Assembly: GCF_011806455.1 (NCBI RefSeq)
Contig: NZ_JAATOT010000009.1
Span: 38,393-102,392, forward strand
Origin: Celeribacter sp. HF31
GTDB taxonomy: Bacteria; Pseudomonadota; Alphaproteobacteria; Rhodobacterales; Rhodobacteraceae
Direction of reading: 5' to 3'
DNA length: 64,000 bases
Part shown: one piece after another, positions 26,424 through 35,619 of the stretch
Numbering within the stretch: position 1 is the first letter of the stretch
Layout of the letters: each line of letters begins with the position of its first letter
Made by a program: the position numbers and the translations under genes
The notes under the pieces: generated by a model
Databases searched by the model: none
Told to the model about the DNA's origin: nothing
Seen by the model: only the letters and a program-made list of their open reading frames with translations

Positions 26424-26452
26424 TCCTCCGACAACCCCACTGCACCAACGGC

Positions 26453-27694
26453 TCACGCCGCTTCGCGCCGCATCAAAGCCATGACCATCGGACCCGAGGA
26501 AAACTCACCCATCTCTGCTTTTGCGCTGAGGCTGCGCAGATACCCGCCCGGCGACCGAATGTCGTTCACCCGCTCCAGCATGGCGGCCAAAACCACGGCA
26601 GCCTCGACCGGCCCCATATGCCGTTTTGCCTCATCCCAGGCGGAAGGCGAAATTCCCATCATCGGCCGAACCATCTCAGCGGCGCGGACGAATTCATGCC
26701 AATGCCGGATAGGGCCGTCGAAATATGTGAGGATTTCACGACAAGACCGCAGCACCAGCCCCAAAGGCAGGTTTGGCATGCGAATGTCAGGTTCTGGTGG
26801 AGCGAGCTCCTCATTATCCGAATCGTCATCCTTTGCTCTCGTCAAACGATCGGGCAGGTCAGGGGCGCTGACCCCGCCGCCTTTTGCCAATTCTTGGCTA
26901 AGTTCAGAATCATAAGAGTCTTTATTTGAATTCTGATAGTGCTGCTCATCTTGAGACTCATTGGTGCTCATATTCTCTGTACCAACAGGTTCGAGAATGT
27001 TGCGGGCGCGGTCCAATGCATCGCGGAGAACGACCTCGATCTTCTCAAGATCGGACAGTTGCAACCTCCTGCGAAGCTCACGAGCCGTCAGCGCGGCCAA
27101 GTCCGACATCTGGGTCCAGATCGGCAGATCAGGGCGGATCTCCTCGCCGTAGACGCTCAGAGCGGCCAGATCGCGCCGCATGAGGCTCACAGCTTCCCGG
27201 AGACGCTTGAAGGCCTCTGCCTCGGCGCGCACGGTCTCTGCGGCCTCGCAGAACTCCTCGAAGCGGGCCACAAGCGGCGTGAGATCGAAACCGTAAACGA
27301 TCTTTTCCTCACCAAACCGCCGCGCGTAGCGTTTGCCATTGGGGCTATCACGACGGATCACCACGCCGGCATGCACCAGACGGCCGAGATGGCGCCGCAT
27401 GGTCGAGGCGGGCATACCATTGAGCCGCTCACAAATCGACTTGTTCGACGGGTGCACAACAAGATCGGTGTCATTGCCCCCCAGGATCGTCGCCTGGTGA
27501 AAACTCACCAGCGCCTGCAATACGGTCATGTCGCGATCGGTCAGGCCAAAGGCCTCACGCGCCGCAGAAAGCTCGCGCAGGGCCTCCCATTTGTTGACAC
27601 CGCTGGGCGGCAGCTCTGTGTGGGTCCGGGCCTGATGTTTCAGGATGACAGCATCAAGGGTTCGCCGAAACGGCGAGACGGGTGTGTAGTCCAT
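26453..27694 (-). CDS. repC: RepC replication initiator
   Basis: A 413-residue repABC-plasmid replication initiator. The N-terminal winged-helix part includes KWEALRELSAAREAFGLTDRDMTVLQAL (residues 35-65) and NKSICERLNGMPASTMRRHLGRLVHAGVVIRRDSPNGKRYARR (about 85-130). A low-complexity, Asn/Gln/Ser-rich linker (residues about 240-275) is encoded by an AT-rich stretch, and the conserved C-terminal domain ends SPGGYLRSLSAKAEMGEFS. It binds and melts the origin, which in this family lies inside repC. Third gene of the repABC operon, after a 175-bp gap that normally encodes the counter-transcribed RNA. Confidence 0.95.
   Translation of the reverse strand: MDYTPVSPFRRTLDAVILKHQARTHTELPPSGVNKWEALRELSAAREAFGLTDRDMTVLQALVSFHQATILGGNDTDLVVHPSNKSICERLNGMPASTMRRHLGRLVHAGVVIRRDSPNGKRYARRFGEEKIVYGFDLTPLVARFEEFCEAAETVRAEAEAFKRLREAVSLMRRDLAALSVYGEEIRPDLPIWTQMSDLAALTARELRRRLQLSDLEKIEVVLRDALDRARNILEPVGTENMSTNESQDEQHYQNSNKDSYDSELSQELAKGGGVSAPDLPDRLTRAKDDDSDNEELAPPEPDIRMPNLPLGLVLRSCREILTYFDGPIRHWHEFVRAAEMVRPMMGISPSAWDEAKRHMGPVEAAVVLAAMLERVNDIRSPGGYLRSLSAKAEMGEFSSGPMVMALMRREAA
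26880..26995. other. oriV: Probable replication origin inside repC
   Basis: This stretch of repC is markedly AT-rich against the surrounding gene and encodes the low-complexity linker of RepC. In characterised repABC plasmids the origin is within the repC coding sequence at an AT-rich region, so this is the best candidate. The boundaries are approximate. Confidence 0.5.
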
Positions 27695-27869
27695 AGATCA
27701 TCACGAAGACAAAATTTTCCCGCTCCGCGAATCACTTTGGACTTGCGGATTTGACGGTGCGACACTACCTTGAAGGTGCTAGAAACAAGTTAGGGTCTCG
27801 TAGGGCGATGTCTTTACGGGGCCTTTTCTTTTGTCGGCTCGTGCCTCCTGTGTTTTGTTGTTCTGCTCT
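27695..27869 (+). other. repB-repC intergenic region, probable ctRNA locus
   Basis: A 175-bp gap between repB and repC. In repABC plasmids this place encodes a small antisense RNA, transcribed opposite to repABC (plus strand here), that limits RepC synthesis and sets incompatibility. TTGCGG 27743-27748 and TACCTT 27766-27771 with a 17-bp spacer, or TTGACG at 27751, could form its promoter, and a T-rich tract follows at about 27830-27836. I could not fold a convincing terminator, so the RNA ends are unknown. Confidence 0.45.
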
Positions 27870-28886
27870 TTAGTCTTCGCCGCGCTGTTTCCAACGCGCG
27901 TGAAGGTCTGAAATCAAATCTTGCGCCTCAGCCGCCACCCAATCGGCAAATTCACCGGTCTCCAGCGTGATCGCCACGCCTTTTGCGGTGCGTTTGACCC
28001 CGCCAACGCGGGCACCATCGAGGGTGAGAACCTGCGGTTTGGGCTGGACTTGGGTCTGTTTCTTGGCGGTGCTGGCCGTGTTCACGGTTTTTTCGACCAG
28101 CTTGGCGACGGCCTCAAAGGCCGCGCCCGAAAGATCGACCGGGTCGGGGGCCTGGCCTTCAACGACCATGTCCACCTGCGATTTTGTATATACATTTTCG
28201 GCGGCCCGCATCAGCTTCTCGCGGTCCAGCCCATGCTCCTCGATCGCGCGCGCAAGCGCGTCCCACCGGGGCCGACCGATCCCATGCGCCGCTCCGATCA
28301 TCCGGATCAAATCGACGCCGACCATATCGACAATGCTCAAGGCCATCGAAATCGAAGATTTAGTGACCGTGAGCACCTCGGCGACCTGCGCCTGGGTGCC
28401 GAATCCATTGTCGATCAGCTCCCGGGCAAAGAGGGCCTTTTCGATGTAGGAGAGATCGCGCCGGGCCATGTTCTCGGAAATCTGCGCCCGCACGGCGGCA
28501 TCGTCGTCGAGGTTGGCCACCAAGGCGCGGACTTTCTCGACCTTCTCCGAGGTGCGGATCGCCTCAAGACGCCGACGCCCGTAAACCAAAAGGTAACGAT
28601 CCGGTTCGCTCGGATGGCGTCGCACCAGAATGGGCACGGTCTGACCATTTTGCTCAATCGCATCGCGCAGATCGGCCACATCGTCCGGGTCGAGCCGGTC
28701 GGAAAGCCGGTCATCCAAGACCTGTTCCGGGTCGAGATCCCAGACCCGATGCCCATCGACCGCATCACGGGCGGACCGCAGAGCGCGGTTGTTCGACATC
28801 ATCGAGGTCGCCGCGGTCGGGGAGGGGGCTCCTGCCGCGGCGAGGCTGTCGAGCATGGACATCCGCTTTTTCTTGCTGCTGGTCAT
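27870..28886 (-). CDS. repB: RepB partition protein (ParB family)
   Basis: A ParB/Spo0J-type DNA-binding protein of about 338 residues. The N-terminal RepA-interaction region is followed by DLDPEQVLDDRLSDRLDPDD, the ParB nuclease-like box GQTVPILVRRHP, YLLVYGRRRLEAIR (residues 95-110) and AQISENMARRDLSYIEKALFARELIDNGFGTQAQVAEVLTVTKSSISM, the helix-turn-helix. It should bind the two palindromes downstream of repC. ATG at 28886 gives an ATGA overlap with the repA stop; an ATG at 28898 is also possible. Confidence 0.94.
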   Translation of the reverse strand: MTSSKKKRMSMLDSLAAAGAPSPTAATSMMSNNRALRSARDAVDGHRVWDLDPEQVLDDRLSDRLDPDDVADLRDAIEQNGQTVPILVRRHPSEPDRYLLVYGRRRLEAIRTSEKVEKVRALVANLDDDAAVRAQISENMARRDLSYIEKALFARELIDNGFGTQAQVAEVLTVTKSSISMALSIVDMVGVDLIRMIGAAHGIGRPRWDALARAIEEHGLDREKLMRAAENVYTKSQVDMVVEGQAPDPVDLSGAAFEAVAKLVEKTVNTASTAKKQTQVQPKPQVLTLDGARVGGVKRTAKGVAITLETGEFADWVAAEAQDLISDLHARWKQRGED

Positions 28887-30088
28887 GAGCGCCCCCATGT
28901 TTTCTGGATCAGATCTGCGATTTCGTCGTTCAACGCATTCAGACTTTCGACCGCGCGATCATAGGTCGAGCGGGTGAAGGCGGAACGTTCCACCTCGTAG
29001 AGGGTCTGTTTGGTCAGCCCGGCGTCCGAAATGGCGGTGGATTTGAGCATTGGGGCATTGAGCACGGTCTCGCCGTACATGGTCCGAAGAAAGGCCACGA
29101 TGCGGTTTTGCGGCGCGTCCGAAGGCTCGTATCGGGTGAGCACATAGCGCATCCAGTCATGCGACATGTCAGCGCCACTTTCGGCGATCACATCCATCAG
29201 ATCGGCGGTCATGCGCAGGAATTGCGACATGGACATCACATCGAGCATTTCGGGGTGGATCGTCACAAGAACGCCGGTCGAGGCGGAGAGCGCCGACATG
29301 GTGAGAAAGCCCAATTGTGGCGGACAGTCGATCACCACCACGTCGTAGTTGTCATCGACCTGCGCCAGCGCTTCCTTGACCCGGAAAAAGAACAGTCCGG
29401 CATTGCCCTGAGACAGGGCGCGCGGGGTTTCATGTTCGAATTCCATCAATTCGAGGTTGCCCGGGATCAGGTCGAGATTGGGAATATAGGTCGGGCGGAT
29501 CACCTCGCGGATCGGCACGGGATCGTCATAGCGGATCGCATCATAGAGCGTGCCGCCGTCTTCGAGATCAAACTCGGGCTGGACGCCATGAAGCGCGGTG
29601 AGAGAGGCCTGCGGGTCGAGATCGATCGCCAGCACCCGATACCCCAAGAGCGCCAGACGCTGCGCCAGATGGGCGGAGGTCGTGGTTTTACCTGAGCCGC
29701 CTTTGAAGTTCATCACGCCGATGATTTGGAGGTGATCGCCATCGCGCCGTCCGGGCAGGTAGTCACCGGGTTTGCGTGCTGTTTTTTCCAAAAGCTCGCG
29801 CAACGCCTGAATATCATGTGCTGAATAGAGGCGGCGGTTGCCGGGCGTCAGTTCGGGGGAGGGGCCTTTGCCGTCGAGATGCAGTTTGCGCAGGTAGGAA
29901 TCGTTCACCCCGAGAAGCGCAGCCGCCTCACCGGACATGAATTTGCGCATCTGTTTTGAGGCGTCCGGCGGAAACAGGCTCTCGCGTTGCGAATGCAATT
30001 GCGCCGCCAGCCGTTCAGAATGTTGACGGATGACCTCATTGAGGTCTTGATGTGTGGAAATCCCACCCGCCATGGTCTTTGCCGCCAT
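28883..30088 (-). CDS. repA: RepA partition ATPase (ParA family)
   Basis: A 401-residue ParA-type ATPase that segregates the plasmid and represses the repABC operon. After an N-terminal DNA-binding region (SGEAAALLGVNDSYLRKLHLDGKGPSPEL, a MerR-like helix-turn-helix at residues 52-80) comes the deviant Walker A FKGGSGKTTTSAHLAQ near residue 130, LAIDLDPQASLT near 155 and Walker B VVVIDCPPQLGFLTMSAL near 250. The start could also be the ATG at 30073. First gene of repABC. Confidence 0.95.
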   Translation of the reverse strand: MAAKTMAGGISTHQDLNEVIRQHSERLAAQLHSQRESLFPPDASKQMRKFMSGEAAALLGVNDSYLRKLHLDGKGPSPELTPGNRRLYSAHDIQALRELLEKTARKPGDYLPGRRDGDHLQIIGVMNFKGGSGKTTTSAHLAQRLALLGYRVLAIDLDPQASLTALHGVQPEFDLEDGGTLYDAIRYDDPVPIREVIRPTYIPNLDLIPGNLELMEFEHETPRALSQGNAGLFFFRVKEALAQVDDNYDVVVIDCPPQLGFLTMSALSASTGVLVTIHPEMLDVMSMSQFLRMTADLMDVIAESGADMSHDWMRYVLTRYEPSDAPQNRIVAFLRTMYGETVLNAPMLKSTAISDAGLTKQTLYEVERSAFTRSTYDRAVESLNALNDEIADLIQKTWGRS

Positions 30089-30371
30089 GTGTTTTGCCCT
30101 TGTCTGACTCAGGTCTGGCGCCTGATGTCTCTCTGAACCGGCCAGAGCGGGTCACAGGATGACCGCGAAAGACCAGTGGTTGCCTCGTGTGTCCGGAACG
30201 TGTTCACGGATTTTGACGTTTATCGCCTCTTTTCCGTGACTATTGCCGAAAGAGTCGGATTCGTGCAAGAGATTTCTAGATTTGGTAGCAACCGGATAGA
30301 GAGACACTAAAGCGCGGCAAGGCAATCCCGAGGGTCCGCCCCGGCAATGGCGCATTGGCGCAATGGCGGGG
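30089..30371. promoter_or_regulatory. repA upstream region
   Basis: A 283-bp gap between repA and the convergently placed end of the response-regulator operon... both genes are on the minus strand, so this is the repA promoter region and the response regulator's 3' flank. On the minus strand TTGCAC (30268-30263) and CAATAG (30245-30240) are separated by 17 bp and are a candidate repA promoter, giving a leader of about 140 nt. GAAC-AC-GTTC around 30190-30200 is a short inverted repeat that could be part of a RepA operator. Confidence 0.4.
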
Positions 30372-31091
30372 TTATATCTCGTCCGCTTTCGCGGGAGACG
30401 CCGAGAAAACATACCCGGCTCCATAGACCGTGCGAATGATTTTGGGGGAGCGGGGATCGTCACGGAGTTTGCGCCGCAACCGGCTAATGCGCGCATCCAT
30501 GCTCCGGTCGAACGGATCGACGGAGCGTCCGGTGGTGGCATCGAGAAGCTGATTGCGGCTCAGCACGCGCCCCGGCGCTTTGACAAAGACCTGAAGCAGC
30601 TCAGCCTCAGCGGAACTCAGCTCGACCACATCGCCGGAGCGATGGGTCAACACGCAGGCATCGAAATCCGCAGTCCAATCGCCAAAGGTCGCGGTCTGAC
30701 CGGGGAGGCTGTCGGGGTTGCGGCCTGCACCTTCGCTGCGCCTGAGGACGGCGCGCACCCGGGCGATCAATTCGCGCGGCTCAAACGGTTTCACGACATA
30801 GTCGTCCGCGCCGATCTCGAGCCCGAGGATCCGGTCGGAAATGCTGCCACGGCCGCTGACGATGATGCGGGGCAGGTCTTCGGGCAAGCGACCCTGACGC
30901 AGGAGGTTGAGCCCGTCCCCGTCCGGCAGACTCAGGTCGATCAAACAGAGATCGGGGCGCTGACGTTCAATGGCGCGCTGAAAATCCGCCTGCAATTGAA
31001 AGCATTCCACCATCACACCGTAGCTTTCCAGAGACCGTGTGATCAGGTTGCAGATATCGGCATCGTCCTCGAGCAGGAACACGCGTGTCAT
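30372..31091 (-). CDS. OmpR/PhoB-family response regulator
   Basis: A 239-residue two-domain response regulator. The receiver domain has the acidic pair LLEDDAD near residue 8, the phosphorylation Asp in LIDLSLPDGDG near 52, Ser/Thr in IIVSGRG and Lys in VVKPFEPREL near 105. The C-terminal winged-helix has ELSSAEAELLQVFVKAPGRVLSRNQLL and RSMDARISRLRRKLRDDP ending RTVYGAGYVF. Start at 31091 is supported by an ATGA overlap with the kinase stop, making a two-gene operon. Targets are unknown. Confidence 0.92.
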   Translation of the reverse strand: MTRVFLLEDDADICNLITRSLESYGVMVECFQLQADFQRAIERQRPDLCLIDLSLPDGDGLNLLRQGRLPEDLPRIIVSGRGSISDRILGLEIGADDYVVKPFEPRELIARVRAVLRRSEGAGRNPDSLPGQTATFGDWTADFDACVLTHRSGDVVELSSAEAELLQVFVKAPGRVLSRNQLLDATTGRSVDPFDRSMDARISRLRRKLRDDPRSPKIIRTVYGAGYVFSASPAKADEI

Positions 31092-33031
31092 TCGCGGATC
31101 TCCTGCCGGGTGCGGGTGTCTGGCGACCGGCGCCCGACGGCGGACAATAATTCGTCTTGTGTGAACGGTTTGGCCAGAAACGGCACGGCCACGGGCCAAA
31201 CCTGTTTGTCGGACGGTTTCGGTTTGCCGCTCATCAGCACCACTTTCAATTCGGGACGCTGAGCCGACAGACGATGCGCAAGGTCAATCCCGTTTTTCGC
31301 CCCCGGCATGTCGATATCTGAAATCACGGTGGTGATCCCCTGAACCACTCCAATCACATCCAGTGCCTCCTCCGCGTCAGATGCCTCCAAAACCGTGAAC
31401 CCCACGCTGGTGACCTTTCGGCACAGAGCGCGGCGCACATCGACATCATCCTCAACGATCAGAGCAATCCCGAGCGCCCCCACGCGCTCGTTTTGATCTG
31501 AGGGACAAAATTCGGTTTCGGGCCAAACATGCCCGACATAGTCTTCGGGAGCAATTTCTAAACTCGGCAGCAAGATCGTGAACTCACTGCCGCTCCCCTC
31601 GGTGCTGTCGACATAGATCGCGCCATTGGATTGCTCGACAAAGCCATAGACCATCGACAGACCCAAGCCGGACCCACGGCCGGTCTTGGAGGTAAAGAAC
31701 GGCTCGAAAATCTTTTCAGCCAGATCAGGGGACATGCCGCAACCGTCATCCCGGAACGCGATTTTCACGTAATTTCCCGGCGCCAGACGCGACACCTCGG
31801 CCTCTGCGGCCGGCAAGACATAGGGTTCAAGCTCGATGTCGATCTGGCCACGTCCGTCGGTTGCATCGCGGGCGTTGAGCGCGAGATTGAGAATCGACAT
31901 CTCGAATTGCGAGCGATCGATGAACGCCGCAGAAAGAGGTGCTTTCTGGGTCAGGTTGATTTTCAGCGTGCTGGGAATAGAGGACTGCAACAGGCTGTAG
32001 ATTTCCCGGATCGCCTCGCCGATATCGGTCGGTCTGGCATCGAATTGTTCGCGGCGCGCCAGCGACACGAGCCGTTTCGTCAACGCCGAGCCGCGCCGGG
32101 CGGCGGAGATCGCGGGTTCGAGAAACTCCTCGCGGATCGCGGCGCTGTCAGAGCGTTCGCTCAGGGGCAGAAGGTTGCCCAGAATGACCGTAAGCAGATT
32201 GTTGAAGTCATGCGAAATGCCACTCGCCATACGCCCGAGTGCGTCCATTTTCTGCGATTGCATCAAGGCGCTCATGGTGGCTTTGCGCCGGGTCACGTCA
32301 ATCGACACAAGATAAAAGCCGATCACCTCACCGGCGGAGGGCTTGTCCGGTCGCAGCAGCGTGCGCACGTCCTTGAATTTGTTCCCGGGCAATTTCACCC
32401 GCATTTCGAAATCGACCAGCATCCCACGCCGGGCCTGTTCGAAAAAGCGCGAGGAATGTTCCATGGTATCGGGATGCAAAACGTCATAGGCGTTTTGCCC
32501 GGTGATCTGTTCCGGGGTGATACGATAGGCGCGCGCAAACCGTTTGTTGGCGTAGAGGATGGTGAAATCCTTGTCGATATGCGCGATACCCGCGGGCACT
32601 TCGTTGGCGATCAGACTAAGCCGCTCCTCACTGGCGATGAGCTGACGGGTCCGCGTCGCGATCAGATCCTGTAGCCGGTTGCGGTCGGCGACCTCTTCCA
32701 AAGCATCGCTCAGGGTCACGAAACTGTCGCCCTGTTCCGTGGTCTGCAACTGTAACTCGATATTGCGTCCCCCGGGATGCGAGACGAGATAGATGCCGGA
32801 GGAAGAGTGGGGACCGTATCCGGAGACCGGAATGACCGGCCCGCGCCAAAACTCCGCAGAGAGAAATTCCGACAGGCGCAGGTCGGGCGGGAGCACCATG
32901 GGAATGCTGTCCATGAAGGATGTCAGCGCCGCATTTGCCGCGCGCAACTGTTCGTCCGCACCGAAGATGGCGGTCGCCTGAGGGCTTGCGCCAAATATCG
33001 CTTCATAGACCGACTGCTGCTTTCGCATCAC
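31088..33031 (-). CDS. Cytosolic hybrid sensor histidine kinase
   Basis: A 647-residue kinase without transmembrane helices. Two PAS-type regions come first (residues about 5-110, and 140-255 with IAHIDKDFTILYANKRFARAYRI), then HisKA with GISHDFNNLLTVILGN (phospho-acceptor His near 275), and HATPase_c with NLALNARDA (N box), DDGCGM, FEPFFTSK and GRGSGLGLSMV. The C terminus is a receiver domain (IVEDDVDVRRAL, Asp in DIDMPG, Lys in FLAKPF). The input is probably a soluble signal or redox cue. It is transcribed away from the ligase gene and could govern the neighbouring beta-oxidation island (inference). Confidence 0.9.
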   Translation of the reverse strand: MMRKQQSVYEAIFGASPQATAIFGADEQLRAANAALTSFMDSIPMVLPPDLRLSEFLSAEFWRGPVIPVSGYGPHSSSGIYLVSHPGGRNIELQLQTTEQGDSFVTLSDALEEVADRNRLQDLIATRTRQLIASEERLSLIANEVPAGIAHIDKDFTILYANKRFARAYRITPEQITGQNAYDVLHPDTMEHSSRFFEQARRGMLVDFEMRVKLPGNKFKDVRTLLRPDKPSAGEVIGFYLVSIDVTRRKATMSALMQSQKMDALGRMASGISHDFNNLLTVILGNLLPLSERSDSAAIREEFLEPAISAARRGSALTKRLVSLARREQFDARPTDIGEAIREIYSLLQSSIPSTLKINLTQKAPLSAAFIDRSQFEMSILNLALNARDATDGRGQIDIELEPYVLPAAEAEVSRLAPGNYVKIAFRDDGCGMSPDLAEKIFEPFFTSKTGRGSGLGLSMVYGFVEQSNGAIYVDSTEGSGSEFTILLPSLEIAPEDYVGHVWPETEFCPSDQNERVGALGIALIVEDDVDVRRALCRKVTSVGFTVLEASDAEEALDVIGVVQGITTVISDIDMPGAKNGIDLAHRLSAQRPELKVVLMSGKPKPSDKQVWPVAVPFLAKPFTQDELLSAVGRRSPDTRTRQEIRE

Positions 33032-33223
33032 CCTGCACCTGTTTCAGGACCGCCCTGGTCGGACAAGGAATAATCCTCCCGATACGGCCCGTTTCCAAGC
33101 CGTTAATCGCTCTCGTTACAATTCGATACATTTCAGACAAAGTTGCGAAACAGTGTTGTGACCAATTACTCCGGTTCCATGCGCGCCAGAGGAGGCGGTG
33201 CACAAGGGACATCGGAGGAAAAC

Positions 33224-34864
33224 ATGTCATTTGAGAGTATCTACAACGTCGGGCTCGACGCGAATGCGGCGAACTATGAGGCCTTGACCCCGCTATCGTT
33301 TGCGGAACGCACCGCGCACATCTATCCAGAATATCCCGCGATCATCTACGGCGCGCTGCGCCGGACCTGGGGCGAGACCTACGAGCGGATGCGCCGCGTC
33401 GCCTCGGCGCTCACGGCGCGCGGGCTGCAAAAGGGTGAGACCGTCTCGATCATCGCCGCCAATATTCCCGAGATGTTCGAAGCGCATTTCGCGGTTCCCA
33501 TGGCCGGGGCTGTGCTCAATACGGTCAACACACGGCTCGATGCAGAGGCCATCGCCTTTATCCTGGCCCATGCCGAAGCCAAGGTGATCATGGTCGATCC
33601 CGAGTTCGCCGATGTCGTGGACCGCGCCATTCACATGAGCGGGCTGACCGATGTGCTGGTGGTCGATATTCTGGACCCGACCTATGAGGGCGGTCGCCGG
33701 ATCGGGAGGCTGAGCTATGACGACCTGGTCGCCGAGGGCGATCCGGAGTTTGTCTGGCCGGTGCCGACAAATGAATGGGACGCGATTTCGCTCAATTACA
33801 CCTCGGGCACCACAGGCAACCCGAAAGGTGTGGTCTATCATCACCGTGGCGCGCATCTCAATGCGATGTCGAACATTGTCACCTGGGGCATGGCGCATCA
33901 TTCGCGCTATCTCTGGACGCTGCCGATGTTCCATTGCAACGGCTGGTGTTTCCCGTGGACGATTGCGGCCAACGCAGGTGTGTGCGTCTGTTTGCGCGCC
34001 GTCCGGGCCGAGCCGATTTTCGAGCTGATCCGCGAGGAAAAGGTGACCCATTTCTGCGGCGCGCCGATCGTTTTGAACATGTTGGCCAACGCGCCCGATG
34101 CGCTCAAGGATTTCTCCCACGAGGTCAAGGTGATGACCGCCGGGGCCTCGCCGCCCGCCGCCGTGATCGCCAAGATGGAAGCGATGGGCATCGAGGTCAC
34201 CCATGTCTACGGGCTGACGGAAACCTATGGCCCGTCGGTGGTTTGTGCGTGGAAATCCGACTGGGATACGCTCGACACCGATGCCAAGAGTGTGAAGAAA
34301 GCCCGTCAGGGCGTGCGCAACGTGGCGCTCAGTGGCCTCATGGTGGCCGATCCCGAGACGCTCGATCCCGTGCCCTCGGACGGGGTGACGATGGGCGAGA
34401 TTTTCATGCGCGGCAACAACGTGATGAAGGGCTATCTCAAGAACCCCTCCGCCACGCAGAAATCCTTTAAAGGGGGTTGGTTCGCCTCGGGCGATCTCGG
34501 TGTGATGCACTCGGATGGCTATGTCGAGCTCAAGGATCGCTCGAAGGACATCATCATCTCCGGCGGCGAAAACATCTCGTCCATCGAGGTGGAGGATGTG
34601 CTCTACAAACACCCCGCCGTGATGGAGACCGCCGTGGTCGCCAAACCGGATGAGAAATGGGGCGAGACACCCTGTGCCTTTGTCGAGCTAAAGCCGGGTG
34701 CCGAGGCCACGGCGGAGGAGATCATCGCCTTTTGCCGCGCCAACATGGCCCATTTCAAAGCGCCCAAGACGGTGATCTTCGGGTCCCTGCCCAAAACCTC
34801 GACCGGCAAGATCCAGAAGTTCATTCTGCGCGACCGGGCCCGGGGCAGGGGGGAGAAAACGTGA
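33224..34864 (+). CDS. AMP-forming acyl-CoA ligase (DmdB-like), copy 1
   Basis: A 546-residue ANL-superfamily ligase, activating a carboxylate to the acyl-CoA through an acyl-AMP. P-loop YTSGTTGNPKG lies near residue 192, MFHCNGWCFPW near 240, YGLTETYG near 335, and the C-terminal PKTSTGKIQK with the adenylation Lys near 535. These features, and the opening NYEALTPLSFAERTA, are typical of DmdB-type and medium-chain ligases. Start at 33224 follows GGAGG; the frame is open 27 codons earlier. It heads the island and overlaps the LivG start. A close paralogue lies at 46251. Confidence 0.92.
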   Translation: MSFESIYNVGLDANAANYEALTPLSFAERTAHIYPEYPAIIYGALRRTWGETYERMRRVASALTARGLQKGETVSIIAANIPEMFEAHFAVPMAGAVLNTVNTRLDAEAIAFILAHAEAKVIMVDPEFADVVDRAIHMSGLTDVLVVDILDPTYEGGRRIGRLSYDDLVAEGDPEFVWPVPTNEWDAISLNYTSGTTGNPKGVVYHHRGAHLNAMSNIVTWGMAHHSRYLWTLPMFHCNGWCFPWTIAANAGVCVCLRAVRAEPIFELIREEKVTHFCGAPIVLNMLANAPDALKDFSHEVKVMTAGASPPAAVIAKMEAMGIEVTHVYGLTETYGPSVVCAWKSDWDTLDTDAKSVKKARQGVRNVALSGLMVADPETLDPVPSDGVTMGEIFMRGNNVMKGYLKNPSATQKSFKGGWFASGDLGVMHSDGYVELKDRSKDIIISGGENISSIEVEDVLYKHPAVMETAVVAKPDEKWGETPCAFVELKPGAEATAEEIIAFCRANMAHFKAPKTVIFGSLPKTSTGKIQKFILRDRARGRGEKT

Positions 34865-35619
34865 TGAACGCCTCTCCCTATATTCTCGAAACCGAAGGCC
34901 TGACCAAAGGCTTTCGCGGCTTCACTGCGGTCGATCATGTCGACCTGCGCGTCAAACGCCATGAAATCCACGCCCTGATCGGACCGAACGGGGCGGGCAA
35001 GACGACGGTGTTCAACCTTCTGACCAAATTCCTGACCCCGACCGAGGGCGTGATCCGGTTCAACGGCAAAGACATCACATCCGCCAAACCCGCCGAAATC
35101 GCCCGCATGGGGGTGATCCGGTCGTTCCAGATCTCCGCCGTGTTCCCGCATATGACGGCCCGCGAGAACGTGCGCGTGGCGCTTCAGCGCAAACTCGGCA
35201 CCTCGTTTCAGTTCTGGCGCTCGGTCAAGACGCTCAACCGTCTCAATGACCGCGCCGACGAGCTTTTGGACATGGTCGGGCTGTCGCGTTTTTCCGACGC
35301 GATGGTGGCGGACATGTCCTACGGGCGCAAACGCGCGCTTGAGATCGCGACCACGCTGGCGACGGAACCGGAGCTGATGCTTTTGGACGAGCCGACGCAG
35401 GGCATGGGACGCGAGGACGTGGAGCTGGTCACAGAGCTGATCCGCAAGGTCTCCGCCGGGCGCACGATCCTCATGGTCGAGCACAATCTCGGCGTGGTCT
35501 CGACGCTCTGCGACACGATTACGGTTTTGCAGCGTGGCGCGATCCTGACCGAGGGCAACTACACTGAGGTCTCCGCCGATCCGCGCGTCAAGGAAGCCTA
35601 TATGGGGAAAGCGGCATGA
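34864..35619 (+). CDS. ABC transporter ATPase (LivG family)
   Basis: A 251-residue ATPase: Walker A GPNGAGKTTVFN near residue 40, Q-loop RSFQISAVFPHMT near 88, signature MSYGRKRALEIATTLA near 150, and Walker B LMLLDEPTQGMG. The start ATG overlaps the ligase stop; a GTG is available three bases earlier. One of five transport genes in this operon that import the substrate the ligase activates. Confidence 0.92.
   Translation: MNASPYILETEGLTKGFRGFTAVDHVDLRVKRHEIHALIGPNGAGKTTVFNLLTKFLTPTEGVIRFNGKDITSAKPAEIARMGVIRSFQISAVFPHMTARENVRVALQRKLGTSFQFWRSVKTLNRLNDRADELLDMVGLSRFSDAMVADMSYGRKRALEIATTLATEPELMLLDEPTQGMGREDVELVTELIRKVSAGRTILMVEHNLGVVSTLCDTITVLQRGAILTEGNYTEVSADPRVKEAYMGKAA

Larger units (their letters stand above)
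25918..26452. other. Non-coding region downstream of repC
   Basis: Apart from two parS-like palindromes (reported separately) I see no supported gene. A 141-codon plus-strand frame (25950-26375) spans the first palindrome and has no recognisable motif or ribosome-binding site. The base composition is lower in G+C than the surroundings, as expected near a partition locus. Confidence 0.5.
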
